Source: CAYMND01 sp964465065
GTDB taxonomy: Bacteria > Acidobacteriota > Aminicenantia > UBA2199
Direction of reading: 5' to 3'
Length of the DNA: 32,704 nucleotides
Assembly: GCA_964465065.1 (NCBI GenBank)
Contig: CAYXHZ010000034.1
Span: forward strand, 1 to 32,704
Part shown: one piece after another, positions 23,105 through 29,999 of the stretch
How positions within the stretch are numbered: position 1 is the first letter of the stretch
Layout of the letters: each line of letters starts with the position of its first letter
Notes under the pieces: generated by a model
Told to the model about the DNA's origin: nothing
Databases searched by the model: none
The model's input: the letters and a program-made list of their open reading frames with translations, nothing else
Made by a program: the position numbers and the translations under genes

Positions 23105-24160
23105 ATGCGAGTTTCGTTCCGTTTTTTTTGGCTTACAGGTTTGCTCTGCACATTTTTCTGTGCAACGCAGCTCCAGGCCAAGCTCAACGCCCTGCCGATC
23201 GCTTTTTACTCCACTGAAACCAGTGTCGCCTTCGGCGGCGCCCTCACCCTGTCTTCCCTGAAAACCCCCCAGAACAACCTGTCCAGCCTGGGTTACGTCA
23301 CCTTGAAAGGCCAATACCAGTTCAGCGTCAATTCCCTGTTCACCTGGAACGAGGAAAAATGGCGTCTGGAGGGCGACCTGTCGTTCAGCCGCACCCCCAA
23401 CCGCTTCTACAGTCCCGGCCCGGACAGCTCCAGCGACTACGGACATTACACCTTGCGCAAATTCGGCGCCCGGGCGCAGATCCAGTACCGGTTCAAAAAC
23501 TGGCACATCGGGCCCAACATCGGCTACTCGGTGTACCGCAGCATCGATATCGAACCGGCCGCCGACCAAAACCCGCACGAATGGACCGGTTTCGAGCAGG
23601 CGTCGACCTTCGGAATCGGCTGCAGTCTCACACAGGACCGTCGGGACCATCCCAACGACCCGCGCCGCGGCCATTTCACCCGATTCCAGGTGACCCAGTT
23701 CCTGGCGGTCAGCTTCGCCTTTTCCGAATACACGGAATTCAAAGTGGACCACCACCGTTACCTGCCCATCAACAAATGGTTCAGTTTCGCCGGGGCCGTC
23801 CATTTCCATTACAGCATCGGCGATACCCCCTACCATTGTCTGCCCAGCTTCGGCGACCAGGGCGGCAGTGTCCGACTGATGCGCGGTTATTACAACGACC
23901 GCTACCGCGACCGTTGCCTGACGGCATGGCAGAACGAGCTGCGTTTCCTGATTTCCAGCCGCTGGACCGCCCAGGTTTTCGTCGATGTCGGTCAGGTTTC
24001 AGCCAGTCCGGGCGCCATCAAACTGCGCAACTACCGGACCACCATCGGGCTGGGCATCGGCTTCTTCATCGACAAGAACGTGCGCCTGCCGATTTTCGTG
24101 GAGGGCGGCTTCTCCAAAGAGGGTCCGGCCTTCGGCGTCAAACCGAAGGCGGCGTTCTAG
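23105..24160 (+). CDS. Outer-membrane beta-barrel protein, D15/Omp85-like without POTRA domains
   Basis: A 351-residue protein. Residues 1-25 are a signal peptide (hydrophobic core LTGLLCTFFCA, cleavage near LQA). The mature part is a predicted barrel with short alternating strands. DRRDHPNDPRRGHF (178-191) and RLMRGYYNDRYRDR (257-270) match the conserved tracts of the D15 surface-antigen barrel, the second standing for the loop-6 (V/L)RG(F/Y) motif. The sequence ends in Phe351, as BAM substrates do. No POTRA domain precedes it, unlike BamA/TamA, so it is a stand-alone barrel of unknown cargo. It follows the caspase operon but has its own promoter. Its 3' end overlaps the convergent RluA gene by 23 nt. 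Confidence 0.85.
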   Translation: MRVSFRFFWLTGLLCTFFCATQLQAKLNALPIAFYSTETSVAFGGALTLSSLKTPQNNLSSLGYVTLKGQYQFSVNSLFTWNEEKWRLEGDLSFSRTPNRFYSPGPDSSSDYGHYTLRKFGARAQIQYRFKNWHIGPNIGYSVYRSIDIEPAADQNPHEWTGFEQASTFGIGCSLTQDRRDHPNDPRRGHFTRFQVTQFLAVSFAFSEYTEFKVDHHRYLPINKWFSFAGAVHFHYSIGDTPYHCLPSFGDQGGSVRLMRGYYNDRYRDRCLTAWQNELRFLISSRWTAQVFVDVGQVSASPGAIKLRNYRTTIGLGIGFFIDKNVRLPIFVEGGFSKEGPAFGVKPKAAF

Positions 24161-24776
24161 TTTCGATCAAGGCCCGCATATCGGCCGGCAGCGGCGCCTC
24201 GATGATCAGCGGCAGGCCGCTGGCGGGATGATTCAGCTCGATTTTTTGCGCGTGCAGGGCCACCCGTCTGAACTTCACCTTGAAATCCCTGCGGAAGGCG
24301 AATTTGCTCTCGCCGAGCAGGGGATGGCCGATCGATTTGAAATGGATGCGGATCTGGTTGGTCCGCCCGGTTTCCGGATAGACCTCGACCAGCGAAAAGT
24401 CGGCGAACGTGGCGCTGACCCGGTAGCGTGTCCGGGCCGGTTTGCGCTCGATCGGCAGGTCGATCAGTCCCTGCGCATGGTACGGACTGCCCGAAACGAG
24501 GGCCAGGTAGGTCTTTTTGACCAGCCGCTGGTGGAAGAGATTCATGACCTTCTGCTGCATGGACTTCCCTTTGGCGAACAGGATCACCCCCGATGTCTCG
24601 CGGTCGAGGCGGTGACAGGGGTGGGCGTTGACCGACAGGCCGCGTCGGTGCAGTTCGTCGCTGAGCAGCTGGGTCAGGGTATGCCGCTCGGCCTTGGCGG
24701 TAGGGATGACCAGCAGACCGGAGGGCTTGTCGACCGCCAGCAGCTGATCGTCTTCGTAGAGGATGTCGAGTGTCAT
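24138..24776 (-). CDS. RluA-family pseudouridine synthase
   Basis: A 212-residue enzyme that converts uridine to pseudouridine in rRNA or tRNA. It starts MTLDILYEDDQLLAVDKPSG, the usual first strand of the catalytic domain. The catalytic motif is HPCHRLDRETSGV with Asp58. QRLVKKTYLALVSG, ETGRTNQIRIHFKSIGHPLLGE and VALHAQKIELNHP are standard. No S4 RNA-binding domain is present, and its length fits short RluA-type (RluA/TruC-like) members. Upstream in-frame sequence is not homologous, so ATG 24776 is preferred. No Shine-Dalgarno is seen; a promoter ends 6 nt upstream. Target uridine unknown. Confidence 0.94.
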   Translation of the reverse strand: MTLDILYEDDQLLAVDKPSGLLVIPTAKAERHTLTQLLSDELHRRGLSVNAHPCHRLDRETSGVILFAKGKSMQQKVMNLFHQRLVKKTYLALVSGSPYHAQGLIDLPIERKPARTRYRVSATFADFSLVEVYPETGRTNQIRIHFKSIGHPLLGESKFAFRRDFKVKFRRVALHAQKIELNHPASGLPLIIEAPLPADMRALIETRTPPSV

Positions 24777-24782
24777 GGCGAC

Positions 24783-24811
24783 AGCATAGCCAAGCCGGTG
24801 CGGCAAAGCAA
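24783..24811 (-). promoter_or_regulatory. Putative promoter of the pseudouridine synthase gene, leaderless arrangement
   Basis: On the minus strand TTGCTT (24811-24806), 17 nt, TATGCT (24788-24783), then 6 nt to the ATG at 24776. Confidence 0.5.
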
Positions 24812-24880
24812 GCCGGAATTCGCCGTTCTCGCCCGCTCGGGATGACGGTTGTCCTCGGATTGCGGGGATCAGGGCGGCGA

Positions 24881-24888
24881 CTGTCCCC
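24881..24888. repeat. Partial GGGACWGTCCC-family repeat
   Basis: CTGTCCCC followed by six A and GG; on the minus strand it reads CCTTTTTTGGGGACAG. It matches half of the palindromes near the RAYT gene, with the same homopolymer flank. It lies between the pseudouridine synthase and the Tyr/His-rich exported protein. Confidence 0.4.
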
Positions 24889-24954
24889 AAAAAAGGTCAG
24901 CCGGCAGGGTACATTTTGGCATCGAATATGGTTACAATAGTCCAGGAGGTCAAC

Positions 24955-25806
24955 ATGACACAAAAAATTTTACTGGCTGGCCTGACCCTGATCAGCTTCT
25001 GTATGATCGGTTATGCCGCTCCGCTGGCGCAACCCATCGCTCAGGAATACGACGCCCCGGATTACGACGATGACGAATTATATACCAGCGACAACGGCTA
25101 CTCTTACGACGATGCCTACAGTTCGGTGGATTGGGACAGGCTGAGCGACGACAGCCTCTATTACAGTTACTACGACGACGAAGACGTCTTCATGGTCGTC
25201 GTCGGCCGACGCATCTTCATCGTTCCCTACGATTTCTTCTATTACCGCATCTGGCCCCGGCACCGCAGCCTTTTCCGCTACTGCTACTACGACACGTTCT
25301 GGGACTGGTGGGGCGTGCCCTTCTACAACCATATCTGGTTCAACTATCACCGCCATTACCACTATGGCTTCGGCCACCAGTATAACCGCCATCACGATTT
25401 TCACCGCGATCATTACCGCCGGCCCAGGGTAGTCATCCACAAGGACGGCTGGCGGGCGCCGAACAGCCGCAACCGCAGTGCGGTACGCAGTCATTACCCG
25501 CAGAACCGGACCGTGTACCGCAACAACCGGACCGTGTACCGGGATGGTTCTTCCGGAAGTTCCCGGCGGATCATCCGCAGAAGCACACAGGACGACGGGC
25601 ACAGCCGCTCTTCGACAGTCCGCCGTTCGTACCGGTACGGCGGCAATTCCAGATCCGGGTCCGGTTCGCACTCGCGCAGCACGGTCCGCAGCCGCTCCGG
25701 TTCGTCCTCGGGCAACCACCGCTCCTCAGGCGGCAGTTCCCGATCCTCGGGCAGCCGTTCCAGCTCGGGATCTTCGTCCAAAGGCAGCGCCGTTCGCAAA
25801 AAATAG
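24955..25806 (+). CDS. Exported low-complexity protein, Tyr/Asp/His-rich then Ser/Arg/Gly-rich
   Basis: A 283-residue protein I do not recognise. Residues 1-21 are a signal peptide. Residues about 30-78 are acidic with many Asp and Tyr. Residues about 78-100 are hydrophobic and aromatic (VFMVVVGRRIFIVPYDFFYY). Residues 104-156 are Tyr/His/Trp-rich (YHRHYHYGFGHQYNRHHDFH). Residues about 160-283 are basic and disordered, made of Ser, Arg and Gly. The start at 24955 is set by GGAGG just upstream; TACAAT (24933-24938) may be its -10. A strong terminator follows, so it is monocistronic. It could be a cell-surface or matrix protein, or bind metal or nucleic acid or polyanions. None is demonstrated. 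Confidence 0.8.
   Translation: MTQKILLAGLTLISFCMIGYAAPLAQPIAQEYDAPDYDDDELYTSDNGYSYDDAYSSVDWDRLSDDSLYYSYYDDEDVFMVVVGRRIFIVPYDFFYYRIWPRHRSLFRYCYYDTFWDWWGVPFYNHIWFNYHRHYHYGFGHQYNRHHDFHRDHYRRPRVVIHKDGWRAPNSRNRSAVRSHYPQNRTVYRNNRTVYRDGSSGSSRRIIRRSTQDDGHSRSSTVRRSYRYGGNSRSGSGSHSRSTVRSRSGSSSGNHRSSGGSSRSSGSRSSSGSSSKGSAVRKK
25504..25541 (+). repeat. Short direct repeat inside the exported protein gene
   Basis: AACCGGACCGTGTACCG occurs at 25504-25520 and 25525-25541, encoding two NRTVYR units. The reading frame is kept, so it is a small internal duplication (21-nt period) in the low-complexity tail. Confidence 0.85.
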
Positions 25807-25823
25807 ATCTCCGACTTGACCAG

Positions 25824-25859
25824 CGGACCCCGACCTGCCATCGGGGTCCGACTTTTTTT
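25824..25859 (+). terminator. Rho-independent terminator
   Basis: A perfect 10-bp stem, CGGACCCCGA (25824-25833) with TCGGGGTCCG (25841-25850), a 7-nt loop, and seven T (25853-25859). It lies 15 nt after the stop of the exported low-complexity protein and ends that transcript. Confidence 0.92.
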
Positions 25860-25867
25860 CCGGGAAC

Positions 25868-25896
25868 TTGGCAATACGCCGAAATGATATTACCTT
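25868..25896 (+). promoter_or_regulatory. Putative promoter of the DUF2225 gene, leaderless arrangement
   Basis: TTGGCA (25868-25873), exactly 17 nt, TACCTT (25891-25896), then 6 nt to the ATG at 25903. No ribosome-binding site is present. The -35 is good; the -10 is only fair. Confidence 0.5.
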
Positions 25897-25902
25897 GATT
25901 GT

Positions 25903-27228
25903 ATGGAACAGTTACCCAACAACTTTTTCCTTAAAAAAAACATCACATGCCCCGTCTGCCTGACCCCGTTCCCGGGCCGTGTCGTCAATCCCCGCCTCTA
26001 CGCGGCCGACATCCGAGAGGAAGACCGTCATGTGACGCGCTACACCTGGGCCCAGGGCATCCAGACGGCGATCCTGCCCCACCATTACGAGATCTGGCAC
26101 TGTCCGACCTGTTTCTTTTCGGCCCTGCACAACGAATTCGAACTGACTGTAACCACCGTCCGCCACAAAACCAGATGGAGCCTCTACCGCCAGCTCGACG
26201 CCGCCACCCAGATCAGAATCCGCTCCCTGGCCAAACAGATCGATCTCAGCCTGCCTTACGACGAGATTACCGTGACCACCATGCACGCCCTGGCCATCTG
26301 GATCCACAACCTGGTCCCCGAGGAGCAGAAAAGCTGGATGGACCTGGGCCGCTTGTACCTCCGCCTGGCCTGGCTCTACCGGGAATACCCGTTGATGGCC
26401 GACAAGGGCGAGGCGGACAGGCAGGATGCCGGTCAGACTGTGCAGAAAATGCAGGAACTGGCCGCGGCCATCAGCCAATCTTTACAAACCCTGCATGAGC
26501 AGTTCTCAACCCTGCGCCGGCTGATCGAGCTGCGTCACCGCGAGACTGGCAGAGAGACCTATACCACTCTGATCGAATCGCTCGACCAGAAACTGCACGC
26601 CCTGGACATCTCGGAGCGGACCTTCAACCAGGTGCTGCAGCGGGACCTGCACCACCAGCTGCCGGGAGACGCCCACAGCTCCACCCGTCCGACCCTGGCC
26701 GGCTTGTCCAGCCAGATCGGCCAGCTGTACGAAGCCTGTCCCCGGTCCGAGGCCGAAGCGACTCTGGCCTGCGTCGACGCCTTCGACAAGGGTATCCGCC
26801 TGGGTGACGGAGGCGATCTGAGTATCGACGCCCAGTTGACCGTGATTGTGACCAACATCCGGCTGCTGGAGCGGATCGGCGATTTCCGCCGCGCTTTGCA
26901 GTACATCACCGAGGTCTCCAAGATGGCCTATTCCGAGAAACAGGACCTGAGCCGCAAACTGAAAGAAAGCGAAAAAACCGGTCAGGGCATGGATGCCCGT
27001 CGTCCGCTGATCCGGCAGTTGAACTCGGTAAGCGCCGTTGTGCAGAATTTGTCCGATCTGCGCGATCACCTGACCACGGCCCTGATCGAACAGGAAGGTC
27101 AAACGCTGCCGGACCGGCTGCGCGCGGCGCCGTCTCGAAGCGAACAGCTCAAGATCCTGGACGAGCTCAGGATTCCCGATCCGGCCTTCCGCTTTCTGGA
27201 GGAAAAGGGTTGGCTGATGAAGCAATGA
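25903..27228 (+). CDS. DUF2225-family zinc-ribbon protein
   Basis: A 441-residue cytoplasmic protein. The N-terminus has a zinc ribbon, Cys16/Cys19 (CPVC) and Cys67/Cys70 (CPTC), with a DIREEDRHVTRYTWAQGI tract between them, as in DUF2225 proteins. Residues about 75-440 are almost wholly helical, TPR-like and coiled-coil. DUF2225 proteins often have TPR-like tails, but this middle and C-terminal region is unusually long and coiled. The function of the family is unknown. No Shine-Dalgarno precedes the ATG at 25903. It sits after a terminator, so it starts a new unit. Its last 62 nt overlap a convergent membrane protein reading frame. Confidence 0.82.
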   Translation: MEQLPNNFFLKKNITCPVCLTPFPGRVVNPRLYAADIREEDRHVTRYTWAQGIQTAILPHHYEIWHCPTCFFSALHNEFELTVTTVRHKTRWSLYRQLDAATQIRIRSLAKQIDLSLPYDEITVTTMHALAIWIHNLVPEEQKSWMDLGRLYLRLAWLYREYPLMADKGEADRQDAGQTVQKMQELAAAISQSLQTLHEQFSTLRRLIELRHRETGRETYTTLIESLDQKLHALDISERTFNQVLQRDLHHQLPGDAHSSTRPTLAGLSSQIGQLYEACPRSEAEATLACVDAFDKGIRLGDGGDLSIDAQLTVIVTNIRLLERIGDFRRALQYITEVSKMAYSEKQDLSRKLKESEKTGQGMDARRPLIRQLNSVSAVVQNLSDLRDHLTTALIEQEGQTLPDRLRAAPSRSEQLKILDELRIPDPAFRFLEEKGWLMKQ

Positions 27229-27628
27229 CCGGTTCGGCCGACTGGATCGCACCTGAAAAGATCAACCCCCAGATCCCATCGAGCACCAGCAGGCTGCCCC
27301 CCATCTCCAGACCTTCCTCAACCATGTATTCCAGTTGACGCCAGAACCCGGGCAACGGGTAGAGCAGAGAAGCCAGCGCCTCACAGAAGAAGCTGCCGCA
27401 AAACGCTGCGGCCATGCCCGCGGCCACATATCTGAACAATCGGCCGTAGCGGCGGCGGTTCAGCCACAACCAGTTGAGCAGGAAGGCGCCGATGACGATG
27501 ATAAAAGGCAGGTAGACGATCAACCACTTCATTTTCAACCACTGCCCCAAGCGCTCATGGATACCGCACAGTTCGTCGCAGGCCAGAAAAAGATAGATGA
27601 GGCCAAACAGTACCAGAAAGCGTTTCAG
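27167..27628 (-). pseudogene. Membrane protein with DE..HE and EE..EM motifs, N-terminally truncated or lost start
   Basis: Translation of this frame gives a coherent multi-pass membrane protein: a first helix with LACDELCGIHERLG, then KWLIVYLPFIIVIGAFLLNW, a third helix with a Cys/Glu pair (FCGSFFCEALAS), and YMVEEGLEMGGSLLVL. Conserved acidic/His positions like these occur in a widespread family of hypothetical membrane proteins of about five or six helices. Here the homology-like reading extends upstream of the first usual start (TTG 27550) to about CTG 27628, but the frame hits a stop at 27668-27670 and has no ATG, GTG or TTG there. So the start is lost, non-canonical (CTG), or the N-terminal helices are missing. 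TATAAT (27659-27654) lies upstream. Function unknown; it overlaps the DUF2225 3' end. Confidence 0.55.
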
Positions 27629-27722
27629 AGTTATTCGAGTCGGGCAAGTCGATATTATAACATATATTTACAAAGCGTTGACCTGTAAATATCCTTACTT
27701 TGTAGCCGGATGCAACGCTTGC

Positions 27723-27731
27723 TGTTACAAT
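27723..27731 (+). promoter_or_regulatory. Extended -10 promoter of truA, leaderless arrangement
   Basis: TGTTACAAT (27723-27731) is an extended -10 (TGn then TACAAT). The ATG of truA is at 27738, 6 nt further on. The -35 is weak (TTGTAG at 27700-27705 would need a 20-nt spacer). The only AGG lies 1 nt from the ATG, too close to act. Confidence 0.6.
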
Positions 27732-27737
27732 ACAGGC

Positions 27738-28475
27738 ATGCGAAACATCAAACTGATCATCCAATACGACGGCAGTCGCTATCAAGGCTGGCAGCGCCTG
27801 AGTGATAACTCCGACACCATCCAGGAGAAAATCGAGGCGGTGCTGGCATCGCTGGTCAACGAAGAAGTCCAGCTGGTCGGCTCCGGCCGCACCGATGCCG
27901 GAGTGCACGCCCGAATGCAGGTGGCCAACTTCCTGACCCGCGCCAAGGCCTCCTGCGACCAGATTCTGGATCACTGTTACCGCTTCCTGCCCAAGGACAT
28001 CGTGGTTCAGGGAGCCTGCGAGACGGACCACGACTTCCACGCCCGTTTCCAGGCCCGGCAGAAAACCTACTGTTACACCATCGACAACGGCCCGCGTCAC
28101 GATGTCTTCACCCGAAAAACCGCCCTGCACGTACCGGAAAAGCTGGACGTCGACGCCATGCGGGAAGCGGCCCAAGTCTTCGTCGGCCAGCACGACTTCC
28201 GCAGCTTCACCAAGCTGCACTCCAAAACCAAAACGACGGTCCGCATCGTGTTCAAGGTGGATATTCAGGAAAAGAACCGCTTTATCATCATCCGCATCTG
28301 CGGCAGCGGCTTCCTCTACAAGATGGTGCGTCTGATGGTCGGCGCCCTGATCGCCGCCGGCCGCGGGCAGTTGAAAGCTGCGCAAATACGGGAAATCCTG
28401 TTAAAAAAAGACAAGAACAACCCCGTCGAGCCAGCCGCGCCGCACGGCCTGTGCCTAGAAGAAGTCGAGTATTAG
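27738..28475 (+). CDS. truA: tRNA pseudouridine(38-40) synthase TruA
   Basis: A 245-residue enzyme that makes pseudouridine at positions 38-40 of the tRNA anticodon stem-loop. It starts RNIKLIIQYDGSRYQGWQR, the usual TruA N-terminus. The catalytic Asp53 is in GSGRTDAGVHA. RFLPKDIVV, DFHARFQARQKTYCYTI, GQHDFRSFTK and GSGFLYKMVRLMVGALI are all standard. Length is normal. The reading frame extends 141 nt upstream, but that part is unrelated; the ATG at 27738 aligns with the family start and follows an extended -10. The end of the gene abuts the repeat island: the stop is followed by a second copy of AGTATTAG and then GGGACAGTCCC. Confidence 0.98.
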   Translation: MRNIKLIIQYDGSRYQGWQRLSDNSDTIQEKIEAVLASLVNEEVQLVGSGRTDAGVHARMQVANFLTRAKASCDQILDHCYRFLPKDIVVQGACETDHDFHARFQARQKTYCYTIDNGPRHDVFTRKTALHVPEKLDVDAMREAAQVFVGQHDFRSFTKLHSKTKTTVRIVFKVDIQEKNRFIIIRICGSGFLYKMVRLMVGALIAAGRGQLKAAQIREILLKKDKNNPVEPAAPHGLCLEEVEY

Positions 28476-28482
28476 AGTATTA

Positions 28483-28500
28483 GGGACAGTCCCTTTTTTT
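28483..28500. repeat. GGGACWGTCCC palindrome with T run (copy A)
   Basis: GGGACAGTCCC (28483-28493), a perfect 5+1+5 palindrome, then seven T. A second half copy (TGTCCC then seven T) begins at 28503. It lies 8 nt after the truA stop. It is one of three near-identical palindromes around the RAYT and S41 genes. Confidence 0.7.
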
Positions 28501-28503
28501 CTT

Positions 28504-28713
28504 GTCCCTTTTTTTCTTTTTCGCTTGCCTTTCCATTTTGTATATGGCATAAATAATTNNNNNNNNNNNNNNNNNNNNNNNNNNNNNNNNNNNNNNNNNN
28601 NNNNNNNNNNNNNNNNNNNNNNNNNNNNNNNNNNNNNNNNNNNNNNNNNNNNNNNNNNGTCCCTTTTTTTCTTTTTCGCTTGCCTTTCCATTTTGTATAT
28701 GGCATAAATAATT
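28504..28713. repeat. 55-base direct repeat flanking an assembly gap
   Basis: Bases 28504-28558 and 28659-28713 are identical over 55 positions (both read GTCCC, seven T, C, five T, CGCTTGCC and so on to AATAATT). Between them are 100 N. This looks like two contig ends sharing one k-mer of 55, not biological repetition. Confidence 0.9.
28559..28658. other. Assembly gap (100 N)
   Basis: A run of 100 N, the usual placeholder for a scaffold gap of unknown length. Its flanks are the same 55 bases. Confidence 0.99.
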
Positions 28714-28761
28714 ACACATAAGCAGTCCAAAGACGTACAGGTACTGCCGGGGGCTCGTTTC

Positions 28762-29700
28762 ATGCCACGTAAAAAACGGGTCACATTACCACGTGACTTG
28801 GGAGTCATGCACATTTATTCCAAACTGGCCGGAGGTGAGTTGCTGCTGGGTGCTGAAGAGAAAGAACATCTTCTCAGCATGATCGAACGCTTCAAATCCG
28901 GCTTCTTTGTGACAGTTCACGAGTTTGCAATCATGTCCAACCATTTCCATCTGGTGATCAGCGAAGGCGGCCAGGACGCACTCGCCGCCTCGAGAGAAAA
29001 CCTGCTCGAACGTTACCGGAATATCTACGGTGAGGACGCCGAACCGCCCATCGGCAGCCAATTACCTAACGGTCGCTTCATTCCTGATCCGGACGGAGGC
29101 CTGGAACGTTTGCGCAAACGCCTGGGATCGCTTTCCTCGTTCGTTCAAGAACTTAAACAACGATTCACCCTGTGGTACAACCAGAAACACGAACGCAAGG
29201 GGTACCTCTGGGGGGGACGGTTCGGGGCGTCCCTGGTGGAAAGGGGCGATGCGGCCCTGGTCATGGGCGGATACCTCAATCTCAATCCTGTGCGTGCCAA
29301 GATCGTTAATGCTCCCGAAGACTACCGTTGGTGCGGTTTGGGCCTACGGGCCAGAGACCCTAGGCGAGCCCGAAAAATACTCGATCCCATGCCCGTTCAA
29401 TCGGGAGAAAGACCATTGAGTGAAGCAGAATACCGCCTGTTCGTTTACCGCTACGGCAGTAGGAACATCCCGGACAAAGGTTCCATCCCAACACGGCGAG
29501 TGGCGGAAGTGGAAACCCGCTGCGGCCGTATCGGCATTATGGACCTGGCCCGGTATCGGATCCGCAATTTATCGGAAGGTTTCGCCCTGGGCAGCCAGGA
29601 GTTTATCAGCCTCATTCAAAAGAAGACGGAGAACCCGGCAGTCAAGGTGCAACGGATCCGACAAGGTTTAGAGTTGTATTGCACCAGGAATTTAAGCTAG
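28762..29700 (+). mobile_element. REP-associated tyrosine transposase (RAYT, Y1/HUH superfamily)
   Basis: An intact 312-residue protein. The HUH motif is His61/His63 in IMSNHFHLV; the predicted nucleophile is Tyr171 in YLNLNPVRAKIV, in the place of the catalytic Tyr of TnpA-REP. SFVQELKQRFTLWYNQKHERKGYLWGGRF is the usual RAYT middle. The C-terminal 110 residues (about 200-312) are an added helical domain with a MDLARYRIRNLSEGFALGSQEFISLI tract, common in longer RAYTs. RAYTs are domesticated single-copy relatives of IS200/IS605 that act on nearby REP palindromes. GGGACWGTCCC palindromes lie on both sides. No IS ends or target duplication can be defined, partly because of the gaps. Confidence 0.88.
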
Positions 29701-29898
29701 CCAAAAAGTCCGACCATCGAAAAACAGCTCAGGCTCAGGTACTTTACCAGCCAATTTCCAGGATGCCAGTGCCATTATCCAGAAAAAATGCTGCAAAACC
29801 GTCCATCTGGCTTGAAAACTCCGGGCTAAGGGCTTCCGAAAGAATAATTTTTGACAATGTCAAGGTGTCAGCCACACTCTCCTCTCCTTCTCTCCTCA
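29701..29898. other. Intergenic stretch after the RAYT gene
   Basis: About 200 nt with no recognisable gene. The only notable element is a palindrome TTGACAATGTCAA (29851-29863). The end is a pyrimidine-rich CTCC run into the gap. Confidence 0.6.
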
Positions 29899-29998
29899 NN
29901 NNNNNNNNNNNNNNNNNNNNNNNNNNNNNNNNNNNNNNNNNNNNNNNNNNNNNNNNNNNNNNNNNNNNNNNNNNNNNNNNNNNNNNNNNNNNNNNNNN
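29899..29998. other. Assembly gap (100 N)
   Basis: A second run of 100 N. Unlike the first, its flanks share only CTCA, so the missing length is unknown. It adjoins the 3' end of the S41 peptidase gene. Confidence 0.99.
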
Positions 29999-29999
29999 C

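Noticed and set aside
28483..28500. GGGACAGTCCC plus T run as a terminator for truA
   Set aside because: The palindrome leaves a loop of one base, or 3 bp with a 5-base loop, too weak. Its copies elsewhere sit in other contexts, so it is better read as a repeat.
29851..29863. TTGACAATGTCAA palindrome as an operator
   Set aside because: It is neat but isolated; the next gene on either side is far or broken by a gap, so no regulated promoter can be assigned.
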